Below are positions 8,108-16,460 of a stretch of DNA of 36,047 bases, in pieces. The DNA comes from Actinomadura soli. GTDB taxonomy: Bacteria > Actinomycetota > Actinomycetes > Streptosporangiales > Streptosporangiaceae. Position numbers and translations under genes: made by a program. The stretch covers positions 1-36,047 of the forward strand of contig NZ_VCKW01000061.1 of the NCBI RefSeq assembly GCF_005889715.1, read 5' to 3'. Position 1 is the stretch's first letter; every line of letters begins with the position of its first letter. Below the pieces are notes generated by a model. It had not been told where the DNA came from, ran no database searches, and saw only the letters and a list, made by a program, of their open reading frames with translations.

Positions 8108-10897
8108 GTGGCTTCCGGACGTCAACGCTTTTCGATCATCAGCGACGGGCTGCCGAGCCAGCTGCCCGACATCAACCCGGACGAGACCCGGGAGTGGCTG
8201 GAGTCGCTGGACACGGTCATCAAGACCGAGGGCCGCGGCAGAGCGCGCTACGTGATGCTCCGGCTCCTGGAGCGGGCCCGCGAGCTGCAGGTCGGCGTGC
8301 CAGGTCTGCGCAGCACCGACTTCATCAACACGATCCCGCCGGAGCACGAGCCCTGGTTCCCCGGCGACGAGCACGTCGAGCGGCGCATCCGCGCCTACAT
8401 CCGCTGGAACGCGGCGATCATGGTGTCCCGGGCGAACCGGCCCGACATCGGCGTCGGCGGGCACATCGCCACCTACGCCTCCGCCGCCTCGCTGTACGAG
8501 GTCGGCTTCAACCACTTCTTCCGCGGCAAGGACCACGGCGAGTCCGGCGACCAGGTGTTCATCCAGGGGCACGCCTCGCCGGGCATCTACGCCCGCGCCT
8601 ACCTGGAGGGACGGCTCCCGGGCGACAAGCTCGACGGGTTCCGGCAGGAGCACTCGCATCCGGGCGGCGGGCTGTCGTCGTACCCGCACCCGCGGCTCAT
8701 GCCGGACTTCTGGGAGTTCCCGACCGTGTCGATGGGCCTGACGGCGATCGACTCGGTGTACCAGGCCCGGTTCAACCGCTACCTCTACAACCGCAAGATC
8801 AAGGACACGTCCCGGTCGCACGTGTGGGCGTTCCTCGGCGACGGCGAGATGTCCGAGCCCGAGTCGCTGGGCGCGATCGGCCTCGCCGCCCGCGAGGAGC
8901 TCGACAACCTGACCTTCGTCGTCAACTGCAACCTCCAGCAGTTGGACGGCCCCGTCCGCGGCAACGGGAAGATCATCCAGGAGCTGGAGTCGTTCTTCCG
9001 GGGCGCCGGATGGAACGTCATCAAGGTCATCTGGGGCCGCGACTGGGACCCGCTGCTCGCCCAGGACGTCGACGGCGTCCTGGTCAACCAGATGAACACC
9101 ACGCCGGACGGCCAGTTCCAGACGTTCAGCGTCGAGTCCGGCGAGTACATCCGGGAGAAGTTCTTCGGCGCCGACCCGCGGCTGCGCAAGATCGTCCAGC
9201 ATCTGTCGGACGACGAGCTGCGCAAGCTGTCGCGCGGCGGGCACGACTACCGCAAGGTGTACGCGGCGTTCAAGTCGGCCCGCGAGCACGTCGGGCAGCC
9301 GACCGTGATCCTCGCGCACACCATCAAGGGCTGGACGCTCGGCTCCGACTTCGAGGCCCGCAACGCCACCCACCAGATGAAGAAGCTCACCAAGGCCGAG
9401 CTGAAGGAGTTCCGGGACCGGCTCTACCTCGACATCCCCGACTCCGCGCTGGAGGGGCCGCTGCCGCCGTACTACCACCCGGGCGAGGACTCCGACGAGA
9501 TCCAGTACATGCGCGAGCGCCGCGCCGCCCTCGGCGGGTTCGTACCGAAACGCGTAGTACGGGCCAAGCCGCTGAAGCTGCCCGGCGACCCGGTCTACAG
9601 CGAGCTGAAGAAGGGCTCAGGCAAGCAGAACATCGCGACGACGATGGCGTTCGTCCGGCTGCTCAAGGACCTGATCAAGGACGAGAACATCGGCGCCCGG
9701 TTCGTCCCGATCGCGCCGGACGAGTACCGCACGTTCGGCATGGACTCGCTGTTCCCCACGTCCAAGATCTACTCGCCGCACGGGCAGACCTACGAGGCCG
9801 TCGACCGCAAGCTGCTGCTCTCCTACAAGGAGTCGGAGAGCGGGCAGATGCTGCACGAGGGCATCAGCGAGGCCGGGTCGATGGCGTCGACCATCGCGGC
9901 GGGCACGGCGTACGCCACGCACGGCGAGCACATGATCCCGGTCTACATCTTCTACTCGATGTTCGGGTTCCAGCGGACCGGCGACCAGATGTGGGCGCTC
10001 GGCGACCAGATGGGCCGCGGGTTCCTGCTCGGCGCCACCGCCGGACGCACCACCCTCACCGGCGAGGGCCTGCAGCACGCCGACGGGCACTCCCCGCTGC
10101 TCGCCGCGACGAACCCGGCGTGCGTCCACTACGACCCGACGTGGGCGTTCGAGCTGGCGCACATCGTCCAGGACGCGCTGCGCCGCATGTACGGGACGTC
10201 GGAGGAGCACCCGAACGGCGAGGACGTCTTCTACTACCTCACCGTCTACAACGAGCCGTACCAGCAGCCGGTCGAGCCCGAAGACCTCGACGTCGACGGC
10301 CTTCTCCAGGGCCTGTACCGGTACAAGGCGGCCCCGGAGGTCACCTCCGGCAACGGCGAGGCCCCGCGGGCGCAGATCCTGGCGTCCGGCGTCGGCGGCC
10401 GGTGGGCCCTTGAGGCGCAGCGGCTCCTCGCCGAAGACTGGGGCGTCGCCGCGGACGTGTGGTCGGCCACCTCGTGGAACGAACTGGCCCGCGAGGCCCG
10501 CGACTGCGACGAGTGGAACCTGCTGAACCCGGACGGCGAGCAGCGCGTCCCGTACGTCACCCGCAAACTCGACAACGTCGCGGGGCCGATCGTCGCGGTG
10601 TCGGACTTCATGCGCGCCGTCCCCGACCAGATCGCCCCCTGGGTCCACGCGGACTTCACCGCGCTCGGCACCGACGGCTTCGGCTTCTCCGACACCCGCG
10701 CCGCCGCCCGCCGGTTCTTCCACGTGGACGCGGCGTCGATCGTCCTCGCGGTCCTGACCCGGCTCGCCCGGCACGGCGAGGTCAAGCCGGAGACGCTGCA
10801 GCAGGCCATCGAGCGCTACCGGCTGAACGCGGAGGTCGGCGACGTGTTCGCGGGCGGCGCCGGAAGCGCGGAGAGCAACACCGGCGGCGACGCCTGA
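8108..10897 (+). CDS. aceE: Pyruvate dehydrogenase E1 component, homodimeric type
   Basis: A 929-aa protein of the single-chain E1 type decarboxylates pyruvate with thiamine diphosphate and passes the acetyl group to the E2 lipoyl domain. The ThDP/Mg2+ motif is visible as G244-D245-G246 ending in N273-C-N275. [14 protein letters not shown] and the C-terminal transketolase-like domain ([16 protein letters not shown], then [12 protein letters not shown]) are also typical. I chose the GTG at 8108, preceded by AGAGGGGA four bases away, because homologues begin with a short [19 protein letters not shown] segment; reading further upstream gives 35 unlikely residues. The gene is alone, with no lpd or E2 gene next to it, as usual in actinobacteria. 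It is closed by a strong double hairpin. Confidence 0.96.
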   Translation: MASGRQRFSIISDGLPSQLPDINPDETREWLESLDTVIKTEGRGRARYVMLRLLERARELQVGVPGLRSTDFINTIPPEHEPWFPGDEHVERRIRAYIRWNAAIMVSRANRPDIGVGGHIATYASAASLYEVGFNHFFRGKDHGESGDQVFIQGHASPGIYARAYLEGRLPGDKLDGFRQEHSHPGGGLSSYPHPRLMPDFWEFPTVSMGLTAIDSVYQARFNRYLYNRKIKDTSRSHVWAFLGDGEMSEPESLGAIGLAAREELDNLTFVVNCNLQQLDGPVRGNGKIIQELESFFRGAGWNVIKVIWGRDWDPLLAQDVDGVLVNQMNTTPDGQFQTFSVESGEYIREKFFGADPRLRKIVQHLSDDELRKLSRGGHDYRKVYAAFKSAREHVGQPTVILAHTIKGWTLGSDFEARNATHQMKKLTKAELKEFRDRLYLDIPDSALEGPLPPYYHPGEDSDEIQYMRERRAALGGFVPKRVVRAKPLKLPGDPVYSELKKGSGKQNIATTMAFVRLLKDLIKDENIGARFVPIAPDEYRTFGMDSLFPTSKIYSPHGQTYEAVDRKLLLSYKESESGQMLHEGISEAGSMASTIAAGTAYATHGEHMIPVYIFYSMFGFQRTGDQMWALGDQMGRGFLLGATAGRTTLTGEGLQHADGHSPLLAATNPACVHYDPTWAFELAHIVQDALRRMYGTSEEHPNGEDVFYYLTVYNEPYQQPVEPEDLDVDGLLQGLYRYKAAPEVTSGNGEAPRAQILASGVGGRWALEAQRLLAEDWGVAADVWSATSWNELAREARDCDEWNLLNPDGEQRVPYVTRKLDNVAGPIVAVSDFMRAVPDQIAPWVHADFTALGTDGFGFSDTRAAARRFFHVDAASIVLAVLTRLARHGEVKPETLQQAIERYRLNAEVGDVFAGGAGSAESNTGGDA

Positions 10898-10902
10898 GCA
10901 CG

Positions 10903-10972
10903 GTGATCGCGGAGGTGTAGGCCGCGATCACGCATGAAATGGGCCCCGAGATCCGCCTCGGGGCCCATTTCA
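10903..10972. terminator. Two tandem hairpins between convergent genes
   Basis: The first stem is GTGATCGCGG (10903-10912) with CCGCGATCAC (10922-10931), 10 bp around a 9-base loop. The second is a perfect 16-bp stem, 10935-10950 with 10957-10972, around the loop ATCCGC. The second ends in ATTTCA and starts TGAAAT, so it can serve both aceE and the converging VOC gene. Confidence 0.85.
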
Positions 10973-10981
10973 CGTCCCGGG

Positions 10982-11356
10982 TCAGGGGGCCGGGGGCGTG
11001 AAGACGCCGAAGCGGTTGCCCGTGGGGTCCTCCAGGTAGGCGAACTTGAGGCCGTTGGCCGTGGTCATGGTGGGCTCCGCGACCTTGCCGCCGTTCTTCT
11101 CCGTCTGCGCGCAGGTGGCGTCGACGTCCTCGACCATGACCAGGAACATCGCGTGGTTGCGGGACGCGTCGGGCTCGTGCGAGATACCGCCGCTCGGCGC
11201 GTCGGCGCCCGGGTAGGTGACCAGGTCGTAGCCGTCCGCGTCCGGGTCGAGCGCGAACTTCCAGCCGAACATGTCGCCGTAGAAGCGCCGGGCCTCGTCG
11301 GGCGCGTCGGTGCCCACCTGGAACCACGTGACGGTGTTGAACGCGGGAACACTCAT
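10982..11356 (-). CDS. VOC family (glyoxalase-like) protein
   Basis: This 124-aa protein has two beta-alpha-beta-beta-beta units of the vicinal oxygen chelate fold: NTVTWFQVGTDAPDEARRFYGDMFGW at the start, and YLEDPTGNRFGVF at the end. The N-terminal half belongs to the group that often lacks a complete metal site, so binding or enzymatic role cannot be assigned. The ATG at 11354-11356 follows GGAGGAAATCG. It overlaps by four bases (ATGA) the end of the upstream ATPase gene, so the two are translationally coupled. Confidence 0.85.
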   Translation of the reverse strand: MSVPAFNTVTWFQVGTDAPDEARRFYGDMFGWKFALDPDADGYDLVTYPGADAPSGGISHEPDASRNHAMFLVMVEDVDATCAQTEKNGGKVAEPTMTTANGLKFAYLEDPTGNRFGVFTPPAP

Positions 11357-11835
11357 CGATTTCCTCCTTCGAACGCTGCTGACACCAGCGTCATGGAGTC
11401 CCGCGACAACCCCCTGTCGGAGTTTCCGGACGAGTTCTCACGCGCCGATCGGAGTTCCGCCCACACGACGGTGCGGGCGCCGTCCGTCCGGAAGCCCCAG
11501 CTCTCCGACAGGGCATCCACGACCCGCAACCCGCGTCCGCTCTCGGTGAGGGTCTCGGCCTTGAGATGCGGACGCCTGCCGCCCGCGCCGTCGTCGGAGA
11601 CCTCCAGCCGGTAGACGCCCTTCCCGGCCAGCAGGCTGACGGTCACCCAGCCGCCGTCACCCGAGTCCGTGTGGGTGATCGCGTTGCAGACGGTCTCGCT
11701 CACGACCGTCACCAGGTCGTCCAGCAGCGGATGGGTCGGCGGCACCATGTCCCGGAGGAACCGCCGCGCGTACGCGACGGACCTCCGCACGCCCGGAAGC
11801 GTGAGCGACCCGACCACCACCAGCCCGCCGCTCAT
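11353..11835 (-). CDS. RsbW-like ATP-binding protein (HATPase_c_2)
   Basis: The 160-aa protein is a stand-alone GHKL ATPase of the anti-sigma/SpoIIAB-RsbW group. The N box is VSETVCNAITHTD, the G1 box VSDDGAGG, and the G2 box ESGRGLRVVDAL. Such proteins phosphorylate anti-anti-sigma factors or, in actinomycetes, work beside XRE-DUF397 pairs; the partner here is unknown. I start at the ATG at 11833-11835, where family homology begins; a longer Gly/Arg-rich extension to 11901 is possible. It is divergent from the XRE gene, with a 232-base promoter region between, and is coupled to the VOC gene by a four-base overlap. The last 35 residues (Ser/Arg-rich) are not conserved. Confidence 0.82.
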   Translation of the reverse strand: MSGGLVVVGSLTLPGVRRSVAYARRFLRDMVPPTHPLLDDLVTVVSETVCNAITHTDSGDGGWVTVSLLAGKGVYRLEVSDDGAGGRRPHLKAETLTESGRGLRVVDALSESWGFRTDGARTVVWAELRSARENSSGNSDRGLSRDSMTLVSAAFEGGNR

Positions 11836-11990
11836 CACCGCGCCACCCACGACACACCCCGCCGACCGACCACCGCCCCGTCCTCGCTCTGCCGGGTCCA
11901 ACTCACCTTGGGCGCTCCCATTCGTGCGCCTCCCTTCGATTCGGAGTCGCCCGTCAGATTCGCCGCCCGAAGTGCTCGTGTCCCCCGCCC

Positions 11991-12015
11991 TGAACGTTTC
12001 CCGACTGAACGTTCA
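11991..12015. promoter_or_regulatory. Paired TGAACGTT sites upstream of the XRE gene
   Basis: TGAACGTT occurs at 11991-11998 and again at 12006-12013, where it is part of the perfect palindrome TGAACGTTCA (12006-12015). The repeats are 15 bases apart start to start, about one and a half helical turns, in the divergent region. This is a candidate operator for the XRE protein; binding is inference. Confidence 0.4.
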
Positions 12016-12067
12016 ATGCGCCGCGATTCCGTGTACGCGCGAGCACACTCAGTGACACGCTGGAGAG

Positions 12068-12922
12068 ATGCCTTCCGGGAACGCCCCCACCGTTCGCCAG
12101 CGCCGGATCGGCTCGGCGCTCCGCAAAGCCCGCGACCACCACAACCTGACCGTCGCCACCGCCGCCGGCCGCTTCGGCCGCTCCCAGGGCTGGATGAGCA
12201 TGGTCGAAAACGGCCTCCAGACCATCGCCCCCGAGGAACTCAGCGACCTCCTCGACTTCTACGACGTCGAGGACGGCCCCCTCCGCGAGTCCCTCCTCCA
12301 CCTCGCCACTCATAAGCCCGGTTCATGGAAACGGAGCTTCGAGTACCGGATCTCCGCCGCCGCACTCGACCTGGCCAGCCTGGAAGAGGACTCCGCTGAG
12401 ATCCGCAACTTCGAACCCTGCATCGTCCCTGGACTACTCCAGATCCCGGACTATGCAAGAAAGATCATCGCAATCGGCCAGGCTAGACACCCGCGCGATG
12501 TAAAGACGCTGGTTGACTTCCGAAGGTCCCGCCAGCAGGTACTGAGTCAGCCAAGCCCGCCCCGCTTTGTGGCGATCATTGCAGAGGCGGTTCTCCACAA
12601 CCAGGTCGGCGGAGATCCCGCGATCCTGCGCGCGCAGGTTCGGCGACTGGCAGAGGCCGCCCGGCTCGTTCACGTGGAACTCCGCATCCTTCCCAGTACG
12701 GCCAGCGAGTATCTCGGGCTCATCACCTCGTATCTTCTCCTCTCCCTGCGTCCGCCCGGACGGCTCACCGTGTCCGTAGGCGATCAGCCCACCGGGAGCA
12801 TCTTTGTAGAGGACGAGGCCAAGGTGGCGGCTCACGAGGAGATCTTCGACCTGCTGCTTTCAGCGACCCTGAGTAGAACCGCTTCGCTGGAAGTCATTGA
12901 CCGGGTAGCGTCACAATCATGA
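12068..12922 (+). CDS. XRE family helix-turn-helix regulator with DUF5753
   Basis: The 284-aa protein has an N-terminal XRE helix-turn-helix (about residues 12-65: GSALRKARDHHNLTVATAA, then SQGWMSMVENG) and a DUF5753 domain from about residue 90 (FEPCIVPGLLQIPDYAR through SIFVEDEAKV). This is the large actinomycete family whose genes are almost always followed by a DUF397 gene. The best studied member group is BldB/WhiJ-related control of development and antibiotic production. The ATG at 12068 follows CTGGAGAG. Its stop overlaps the DUF397 start by four bases. Its middle part (12,430-12,800) uses more A/T-ending codons than neighbours, which suggests acquisition. Confidence 0.92.
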   Translation: MPSGNAPTVRQRRIGSALRKARDHHNLTVATAAGRFGRSQGWMSMVENGLQTIAPEELSDLLDFYDVEDGPLRESLLHLATHKPGSWKRSFEYRISAAALDLASLEEDSAEIRNFEPCIVPGLLQIPDYARKIIAIGQARHPRDVKTLVDFRRSRQQVLSQPSPPRFVAIIAEAVLHNQVGGDPAILRAQVRRLAEAARLVHVELRILPSTASEYLGLITSYLLLSLRPPGRLTVSVGDQPTGSIFVEDEAKVAAHEEIFDLLLSATLSRTASLEVIDRVASQS

Positions 12923-13116
12923 GCACCCCCAACCCGAACCACCCCCGTTGGCGCAAGAGCTCCCACAGCGGCGCCAATGAAGGTAATTGCGTCGAAGTCG
13001 CCGATGTCAATGGCCACATCGGCATTCGCGACAGCAAGACCCCCACCGCCGCACACCTCACCCTCACCCGCCAGAACTTCGCCGCCCTCCTCACCCACCT
13101 GAACTCTCTGGGCTGA
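12919..13116 (+). CDS. DUF397 domain-containing protein
   Basis: This 65-aa protein has the family signature WRKSSHSGANEGNCVEVADVNG and GIRDSKTPTAAHLTLT. DUF397 proteins are small partners of XRE-DUF5753 regulators (BldB/WhiJ type). The ATG overlaps the upstream stop as ATGA, giving coupled translation. It reads to within 18 bases of the converging antiporter gene. Function as an antagonist or effector of the XRE protein is known of a few family members and inferred here. Confidence 0.92.
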   Translation: MSTPNPNHPRWRKSSHSGANEGNCVEVADVNGHIGIRDSKTPTAAHLTLTRQNFAALLTHLNSLG

Positions 13117-13133
13117 GGCGCGGCGCTGACGGG

Positions 13134-14435
13134 TTATGCCGGTTGCGTCTGGCTGGGGCGGGTGAGGCGCCGGTCGGCCAGTTCGTCCGGGGTCACCGGG
13201 CGGTTGGGCAGGAGCGGGGCGGCCAGCGCCGTTGTGACGAGGGCCATGAGGACCATCATGGTGAACATCTGGCCGTCGAGGACGCCGAGGCTGACGCCCA
13301 CATGGAGGATGATCAGCTCCGTCAGGCCGCGCGTGTTCATCAGCAGGCCCAGGGTCCCGGCCTCGCGCCACGGCATCCCGGTCAGCTTTCCGGGGATCGC
13401 CGCGCCCACGATCTTTCCTGCGCAGGCGACGAGGATGATCCCGGCCAGTTCGAGGACGCCGCGGCCGGAAATGGCGCTGATGTCGACATTCAGGCCCGTC
13501 ACGATGAAGAAGACGGGAAGCAGCACCAGGCTGATTCCGTCGAACGGCCGCTTGATCCCGTCGGCCAGCACCGCGAACGGCTCGCGCGGCGTGATGAAGC
13601 CGAAGGCGAAGGCGCCGAAAATGGCATGGATGCCGATCCACGTGGTGGCGTAGGACGATAGGAAGAGCCCGGCGACGAGCACGATGACGTACAGCGGCGG
13701 TACCCGGTCGCGGACCAGGCGGCGCGTCACCCAGGCCAGCAGCGGACGGACGACCAGCGCCATGACGGCCAGGTAGATCACAGACAGGGCGGCGATCTGC
13801 AGCATGTCCCCGTGGGCGTCGCCCGCGGTGACGATCGCGGCGGTCAGCGCGAGGATGCACCACGCGAGCACGTCGTCGACGGCCGCGCTGGCCAGCGCGA
13901 GGGCGCCGACGCGCGTGCCCATCATCCGGTGTTCGGTCAGCATCCTGGCCAGCACCGGGAACGCCGTGATGGACATCGCCGCGCCCATGAACAGCGCGAA
14001 CGCGGTGAAGGAGATGTGGTGGCCGTTCACCGTGTCGTGGCGGGAGTACAGCAGCGTCGCCAGGCCGGCGCCGAGCGCGAAGGCGAGGGCGATGGAACTG
14101 ATCGAGATCGCGCCCGCCGCGCGGCGCCGGCCTTTCAGGAGCCTCTTGTCGAACTCCCAGCCGATGCCGAACATGAAGATGAGCAGGCCGACCTGTGCGA
14201 TGGCCGTCAGGTACGGCCGCGCCTCGGCCGGGAAGATGCGCTCGGTGGGATTGCCCGGCAGCAGCCCGAGAAGGCTGGGACCCAGCGCGATGCCGGCGAG
14301 GATCTCCCCGATCACCATTGGTTGTCGCAGGTGCCGGACCAGCCGTCCGAGGACGGCGCCGACCAGCAGGACAATGGCGATGTCGGCCATCACGATTGCG
14401 ATCACCAGTTCGGAATGCTGCGCCAGACTGCTCAT
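13134..14435 (-). CDS. Cation:proton antiporter, CPA2 (KefB/NapA) type
   Basis: The 433-aa integral membrane protein consists of about twelve hydrophobic segments and lacks any C-terminal TrkA domain. It has the CPA2 features QPMVIGEILAGIALGPSLLG near the N-terminus, GLLIFMFGIGWEFD, and the ion-binding aspartate pair ASAAVDDVLAW at about residues 183-193. It would exchange Na+ or K+ for protons across the membrane. The ATG at 14433-14435 follows GGAG with a five-base spacer. A short charged C-terminus (RPVTPDELADRRL) ends the protein. It converges with the DUF397 gene. Its promoter must lie in the unusual region to its right. Confidence 0.9.
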   Translation of the reverse strand: MSSLAQHSELVIAIVMADIAIVLLVGAVLGRLVRHLRQPMVIGEILAGIALGPSLLGLLPGNPTERIFPAEARPYLTAIAQVGLLIFMFGIGWEFDKRLLKGRRRAAGAISISSIALAFALGAGLATLLYSRHDTVNGHHISFTAFALFMGAAMSITAFPVLARMLTEHRMMGTRVGALALASAAVDDVLAWCILALTAAIVTAGDAHGDMLQIAALSVIYLAVMALVVRPLLAWVTRRLVRDRVPPLYVIVLVAGLFLSSYATTWIGIHAIFGAFAFGFITPREPFAVLADGIKRPFDGISLVLLPVFFIVTGLNVDISAISGRGVLELAGIILVACAGKIVGAAIPGKLTGMPWREAGTLGLLMNTRGLTELIILHVGVSLGVLDGQMFTMMVLMALVTTALAAPLLPNRPVTPDELADRRLTRPSQTQPA

Positions 14436-14541
14436 CGGAACTCCAGAGAAACGGGATTGCCGGGATCGGGCCGGAAACTCGCTCGGGAGGAATCAATCGG
14501 GACAGATCGCTTATCGTTGCACGTGGACCTGACCGCCGACC

Positions 14542-14575
14542 ACGGTCGCAGTCGAACAACGGTCGCAGTCGAACA
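14542..14575. repeat. 17-bp perfect tandem repeat (two copies)
   Basis: ACGGTCGCAGTCGAACA stands at 14542-14558 and, with no spacer, at 14559-14575, upstream of the antiporter start. It may be a duplicated regulator site or a slippage product; nothing further can be said. Confidence 0.85.
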
Positions 14576-14659
14576 ATGGTAAACAACAGGCGAACTTTAA
14601 TGGCCTTATGCGGTGATCGTGCTATACGACTCTCCATCCTGCTGAACGGCGACCTATCA

Positions 14660-14676
14660 GATCATGACCAATGATC
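14660..14676. promoter_or_regulatory. GATCAT-N5-ATGATC inverted repeat
   Basis: Six-base arms at 14660-14665 and 14671-14676 flank GACCA, inside the AT-richer part of the intergenic region. The placement is suited to an operator for the antiporter or for the cassette. No regulator is identified. Confidence 0.3.
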
Positions 14677-14778
14677 ACGGGGTGACGGCCGAGAGCCACG
14701 AACGGCCGACCCGGCGCAGAGAAATGTTCAACCGTCCGTCAGCGACACCCGCACCGCCGTCGAATCGAACTCGCCACC

Positions 14779-14852
14779 GGAAGACGCGGGCACGGTCGCG
14801 GAGTCGGCACCAGCCGATCAGGTACCAGCGCAGCGCGGAGTCGGGCTCGCCC
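14779..14852 (-). pseudogene. Fragment of a WYL-domain (YafY-type) regulator gene
   Basis: Read on the minus strand, these bases encode GEPDSALRWYLIGWCRLRDRARVFR with no start or stop of its own. Bases 14779-14833 match 18171-18225 at 51 of 55 positions, including 29 identical in a row. Bases 14834-14852 match 18355-18373 at 18 of 19. Relative to the right-hand gene the fragment therefore lacks 129 bases, an exact multiple of three. Sequence on both sides is unrelated. It is a remnant of a duplicated or replaced WYL gene, in the same orientation as the one at 18 kb. Confidence 0.7.
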
Positions 14853-14910
14853 GCGGCCGCCGAGTCGCGAGGCTGCCCACCCGGTGACGATCACAAGGCT
14901 TGAGTCCCAA

Positions 14911-14977
14911 CCCGGCTCTTCGCTGGGCTTTTTCTGGGCATCGTGTTTCACTGAGACCATGCCCACAAAAAGCCCAG
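14911..14977 (+). promoter_or_regulatory. Leader with terminator-like and start-codon-spanning hairpins
   Basis: CCCGGC (14911-14916) can pair with GCTGGG (14922-14927, one G-U pair) and is followed by CTTTTTC, a terminator-like form. Alternatively CTGGGCTTTTT (14923-14933) can pair over 11 bp with AAAAAGCCCAG (14967-14977), which lies in codons 3-7 of the first cassette gene, so its ATG falls in the loop. The two forms share 14923-14927 and exclude each other. No gene lies upstream on this strand, so an ordinary terminator has no purpose here. Confidence 0.45.
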
Positions 14978-15861
14978 TCGAGGGGGAGGTAGTCGCGGCG
15001 GTCACGCGCCTGCTGCGGCGGGGGCTTCCGGTCACCCCTGCCGGAGCGGACGCCGCCCTGCTGGACCTGCGCGGGGTCGTGGCCAGGGCCGTCGATCCCA
15101 CCGACATCGCGAGTCGCACCGCGGCGCTGAACGGCACCCTGCGCGGGCTGCTGGCCCGGTTTCCCGACACCCGCTACGCCCCGGCGGCCAGGGTGCTGTT
15201 CGGGCTGCCACCGGCCGAGCCGGGGCTGAACCTCACCGCGCGGCGGGACCTCGCAGCCGAGCAGGCCGGCCACGAGGTCCACCACTTCCGCAAGCGGGTC
15301 GAGCCCAAGCTCATCGAGAAGATCGCCTGGGAGTTGCTGGCCGACGCCGACCGGTTCACCCGCACACCGATGATCGCCCCCCGGCTGGCGCCGGTCACCC
15401 TCCGCCAGCCTGTCCCGGCTGATCCGTTCGCCTGGGAGGTCACTGAACACGAGGAACAGCTGACTCGGCTGTGGTCAGCCCTCTATGCCGCTCGCGCCGA
15501 ACTGCTCACCGTCGAGCGGCTGGTCAGCCTGCGCGCAGACCGGATCGACCTGATCCACGCGGCGGTGACCGCGGCCTGGCGCTGGGCCGCCGCCCGCGCC
15601 GAGGCGATCGGCTACACCACTGACTACGCCCCGGAATCCGACACCTTGGTCGACGACCTGCTCGCCCTGGCCGGCTGGACGCCGGAGCTGGCCGAGTCGC
15701 AGGCGTCCCGGCTGACCGAGGCCGCCGCTGGCGGCGCCGGCCGTGACCAGTTCGTCCACGCCCTGCACAACGAGACCGGGCTGGCCAGGACCTGGGTGGA
15801 TGGTTTGCTCGGCAAGGACCCGCATCCCACCGCCAACGACGAGAACGGATCGACTCAGTGA
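14959..15861 (+). CDS. Unrecognised 300-aa protein, first gene of aaRS-like/ASCH cassette
   Basis: I do not recognise a named family. The 300-aa protein appears soluble and largely helical. It has an N-terminal block EVVAAVTRLLRRGLPVTPAGADAALLDLRGVVARAVD, a middle block with charged and His residues (AGHEVHHFRKRVEPKLIEKIAWELLADADRF), and an Ala-rich C-terminal half. No P-loop, metal cluster or membrane segment is seen. I vaguely recall similar unnamed proteins in streptomycetes next to similar genes. The ATG at 14959 has only a weak Shine-Dalgarno; an upstream in-frame start at 14884 would run through the leader hairpins and is less likely. Its TGA overlaps the next gene's GTG, so translation is coupled and the products probably work together. 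Confidence 0.75.
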   Translation: MPTKSPVEGEVVAAVTRLLRRGLPVTPAGADAALLDLRGVVARAVDPTDIASRTAALNGTLRGLLARFPDTRYAPAARVLFGLPPAEPGLNLTARRDLAAEQAGHEVHHFRKRVEPKLIEKIAWELLADADRFTRTPMIAPRLAPVTLRQPVPADPFAWEVTEHEEQLTRLWSALYAARAELLTVERLVSLRADRIDLIHAAVTAAWRWAAARAEAIGYTTDYAPESDTLVDDLLALAGWTPELAESQASRLTEAAAGGAGRDQFVHALHNETGLARTWVDGLLGKDPHPTANDENGSTQ

Positions 15862-16460
15862 CAACGACGAACCCGCTTGCGGCGGCGCTCGAGGCCGCGG
15901 CAGACGGCCCGCCACGCCGCTATGTCATCACCGGCGGCCCGTCGTCGGGCAAGGACGACCTGATCGAGCGGATCCACGCTGCCGGCATCCCCTGCATGCA
16001 GGAGGAGCCCGGTCGGGAGATCTACCGCAAGCACCGCGAACGGCTCGGCCGGCACCTGCGCCGCGAGGACCGGCGCGAATACTCCCTGGAAGTGCTGGAG
16101 GCGTTCATCGCCGAATACACCGCGCACACCAGTGGTATCAGGTTCTACAACCGCGGCATCCCCGATGGCTACGGCTGGGAAGGCTTCTTCGGGCTCAAGC
16201 CGACCACCAGGTTGGAGGAGGCGACCCGGTCTTACCGCTACGACGCGATCTTCGTGCTGGACCCGCTGGACACCTTCGAAGACCCCGACGACATCGTCTG
16301 GGCCAAGGATCGCGAGATCCGCCGGGTACACGAGCTGATCGTGCAGGGTTACTACGACGCCGGCTACGAGCCGGTGTTCGTCGCTCCCGACTCTGCCGCC
16401 GCGCGGCTGGACTTCATCTGCGCCAACCTGCGCCTGCCCAAGCCGAGCCGAGGGGCGTGA
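15858..16460 (+). CDS. P-loop NTPase/kinase-like protein (AAA_28-like) with variant Walker A
   Basis: The ~200-aa protein carries VITGGPSSGKDDLIERI at about residues 23-39, then EEPGREIYRKH, RFYNRGIPDGYGW, and YDAIFVLDPLDTFEDPDD. This order resembles the AAA_28 group of small P-loop proteins, some of which are nucleotide or cofactor kinases. The residue after Gly-Lys, which normally is Ser/Thr and holds Mg2+, is Asp33. That makes ordinary ATP hydrolysis uncertain. The GTG start at 15858 overlaps the previous stop as GTGA; the next gene overlaps its own TGA the same way. The reading is otherwise intact, so the Asp is probably not a sign of decay. Substrate unknown. Confidence 0.82.
   Translation: MTTTNPLAAALEAAADGPPRRYVITGGPSSGKDDLIERIHAAGIPCMQEEPGREIYRKHRERLGRHLRREDRREYSLEVLEAFIAEYTAHTSGIRFYNRGIPDGYGWEGFFGLKPTTRLEEATRSYRYDAIFVLDPLDTFEDPDDIVWAKDREIRRVHELIVQGYYDAGYEPVFVAPDSAAARLDFICANLRLPKPSRGA

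Larger units (their letters stand above)
14436..14958. other. Non-coding region between antiporter and cassette
   Basis: These 523 bases hold no convincing gene. They contain a 17-bp tandem duplication, an AT-richer stretch (about 14,575-14,680) that probably carries promoters for the antiporter and possibly the cassette, a small inverted repeat, an antisense fragment of a WYL regulator gene, and a leader with alternative hairpins. A frame from 14664 to 14903 is open but overlaps the WYL fragment and looks non-coding. Confidence 0.7.

Noticed and set aside
7991..9478. Long minus-strand frame of 495 codons opposite aceE
   Set aside because: Val/Asp/Arg/Leu composition typical of antisense to a GC-rich gene; aceE motifs are unmistakable.
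14800..14833. GGTACC-containing stretch considered as a T-box-like element
   Set aside because: The bases are the WYL gene fragment, identical to coding sequence at 18.2 kb; no T-box consensus is present.
14664..14903. Plus-strand frame of 79 codons ending eight bases before the leader hairpin, considered as a leader peptide gene
   Set aside because: It is mostly antisense to the WYL fragment, Arg/Ser-rich, and has no ribosome site; too long for an attenuator leader.
14739..15170. Minus-strand frame of 143 codons
   Set aside because: It is antisense to the first cassette gene and out of frame with the WYL fragment; no family character.
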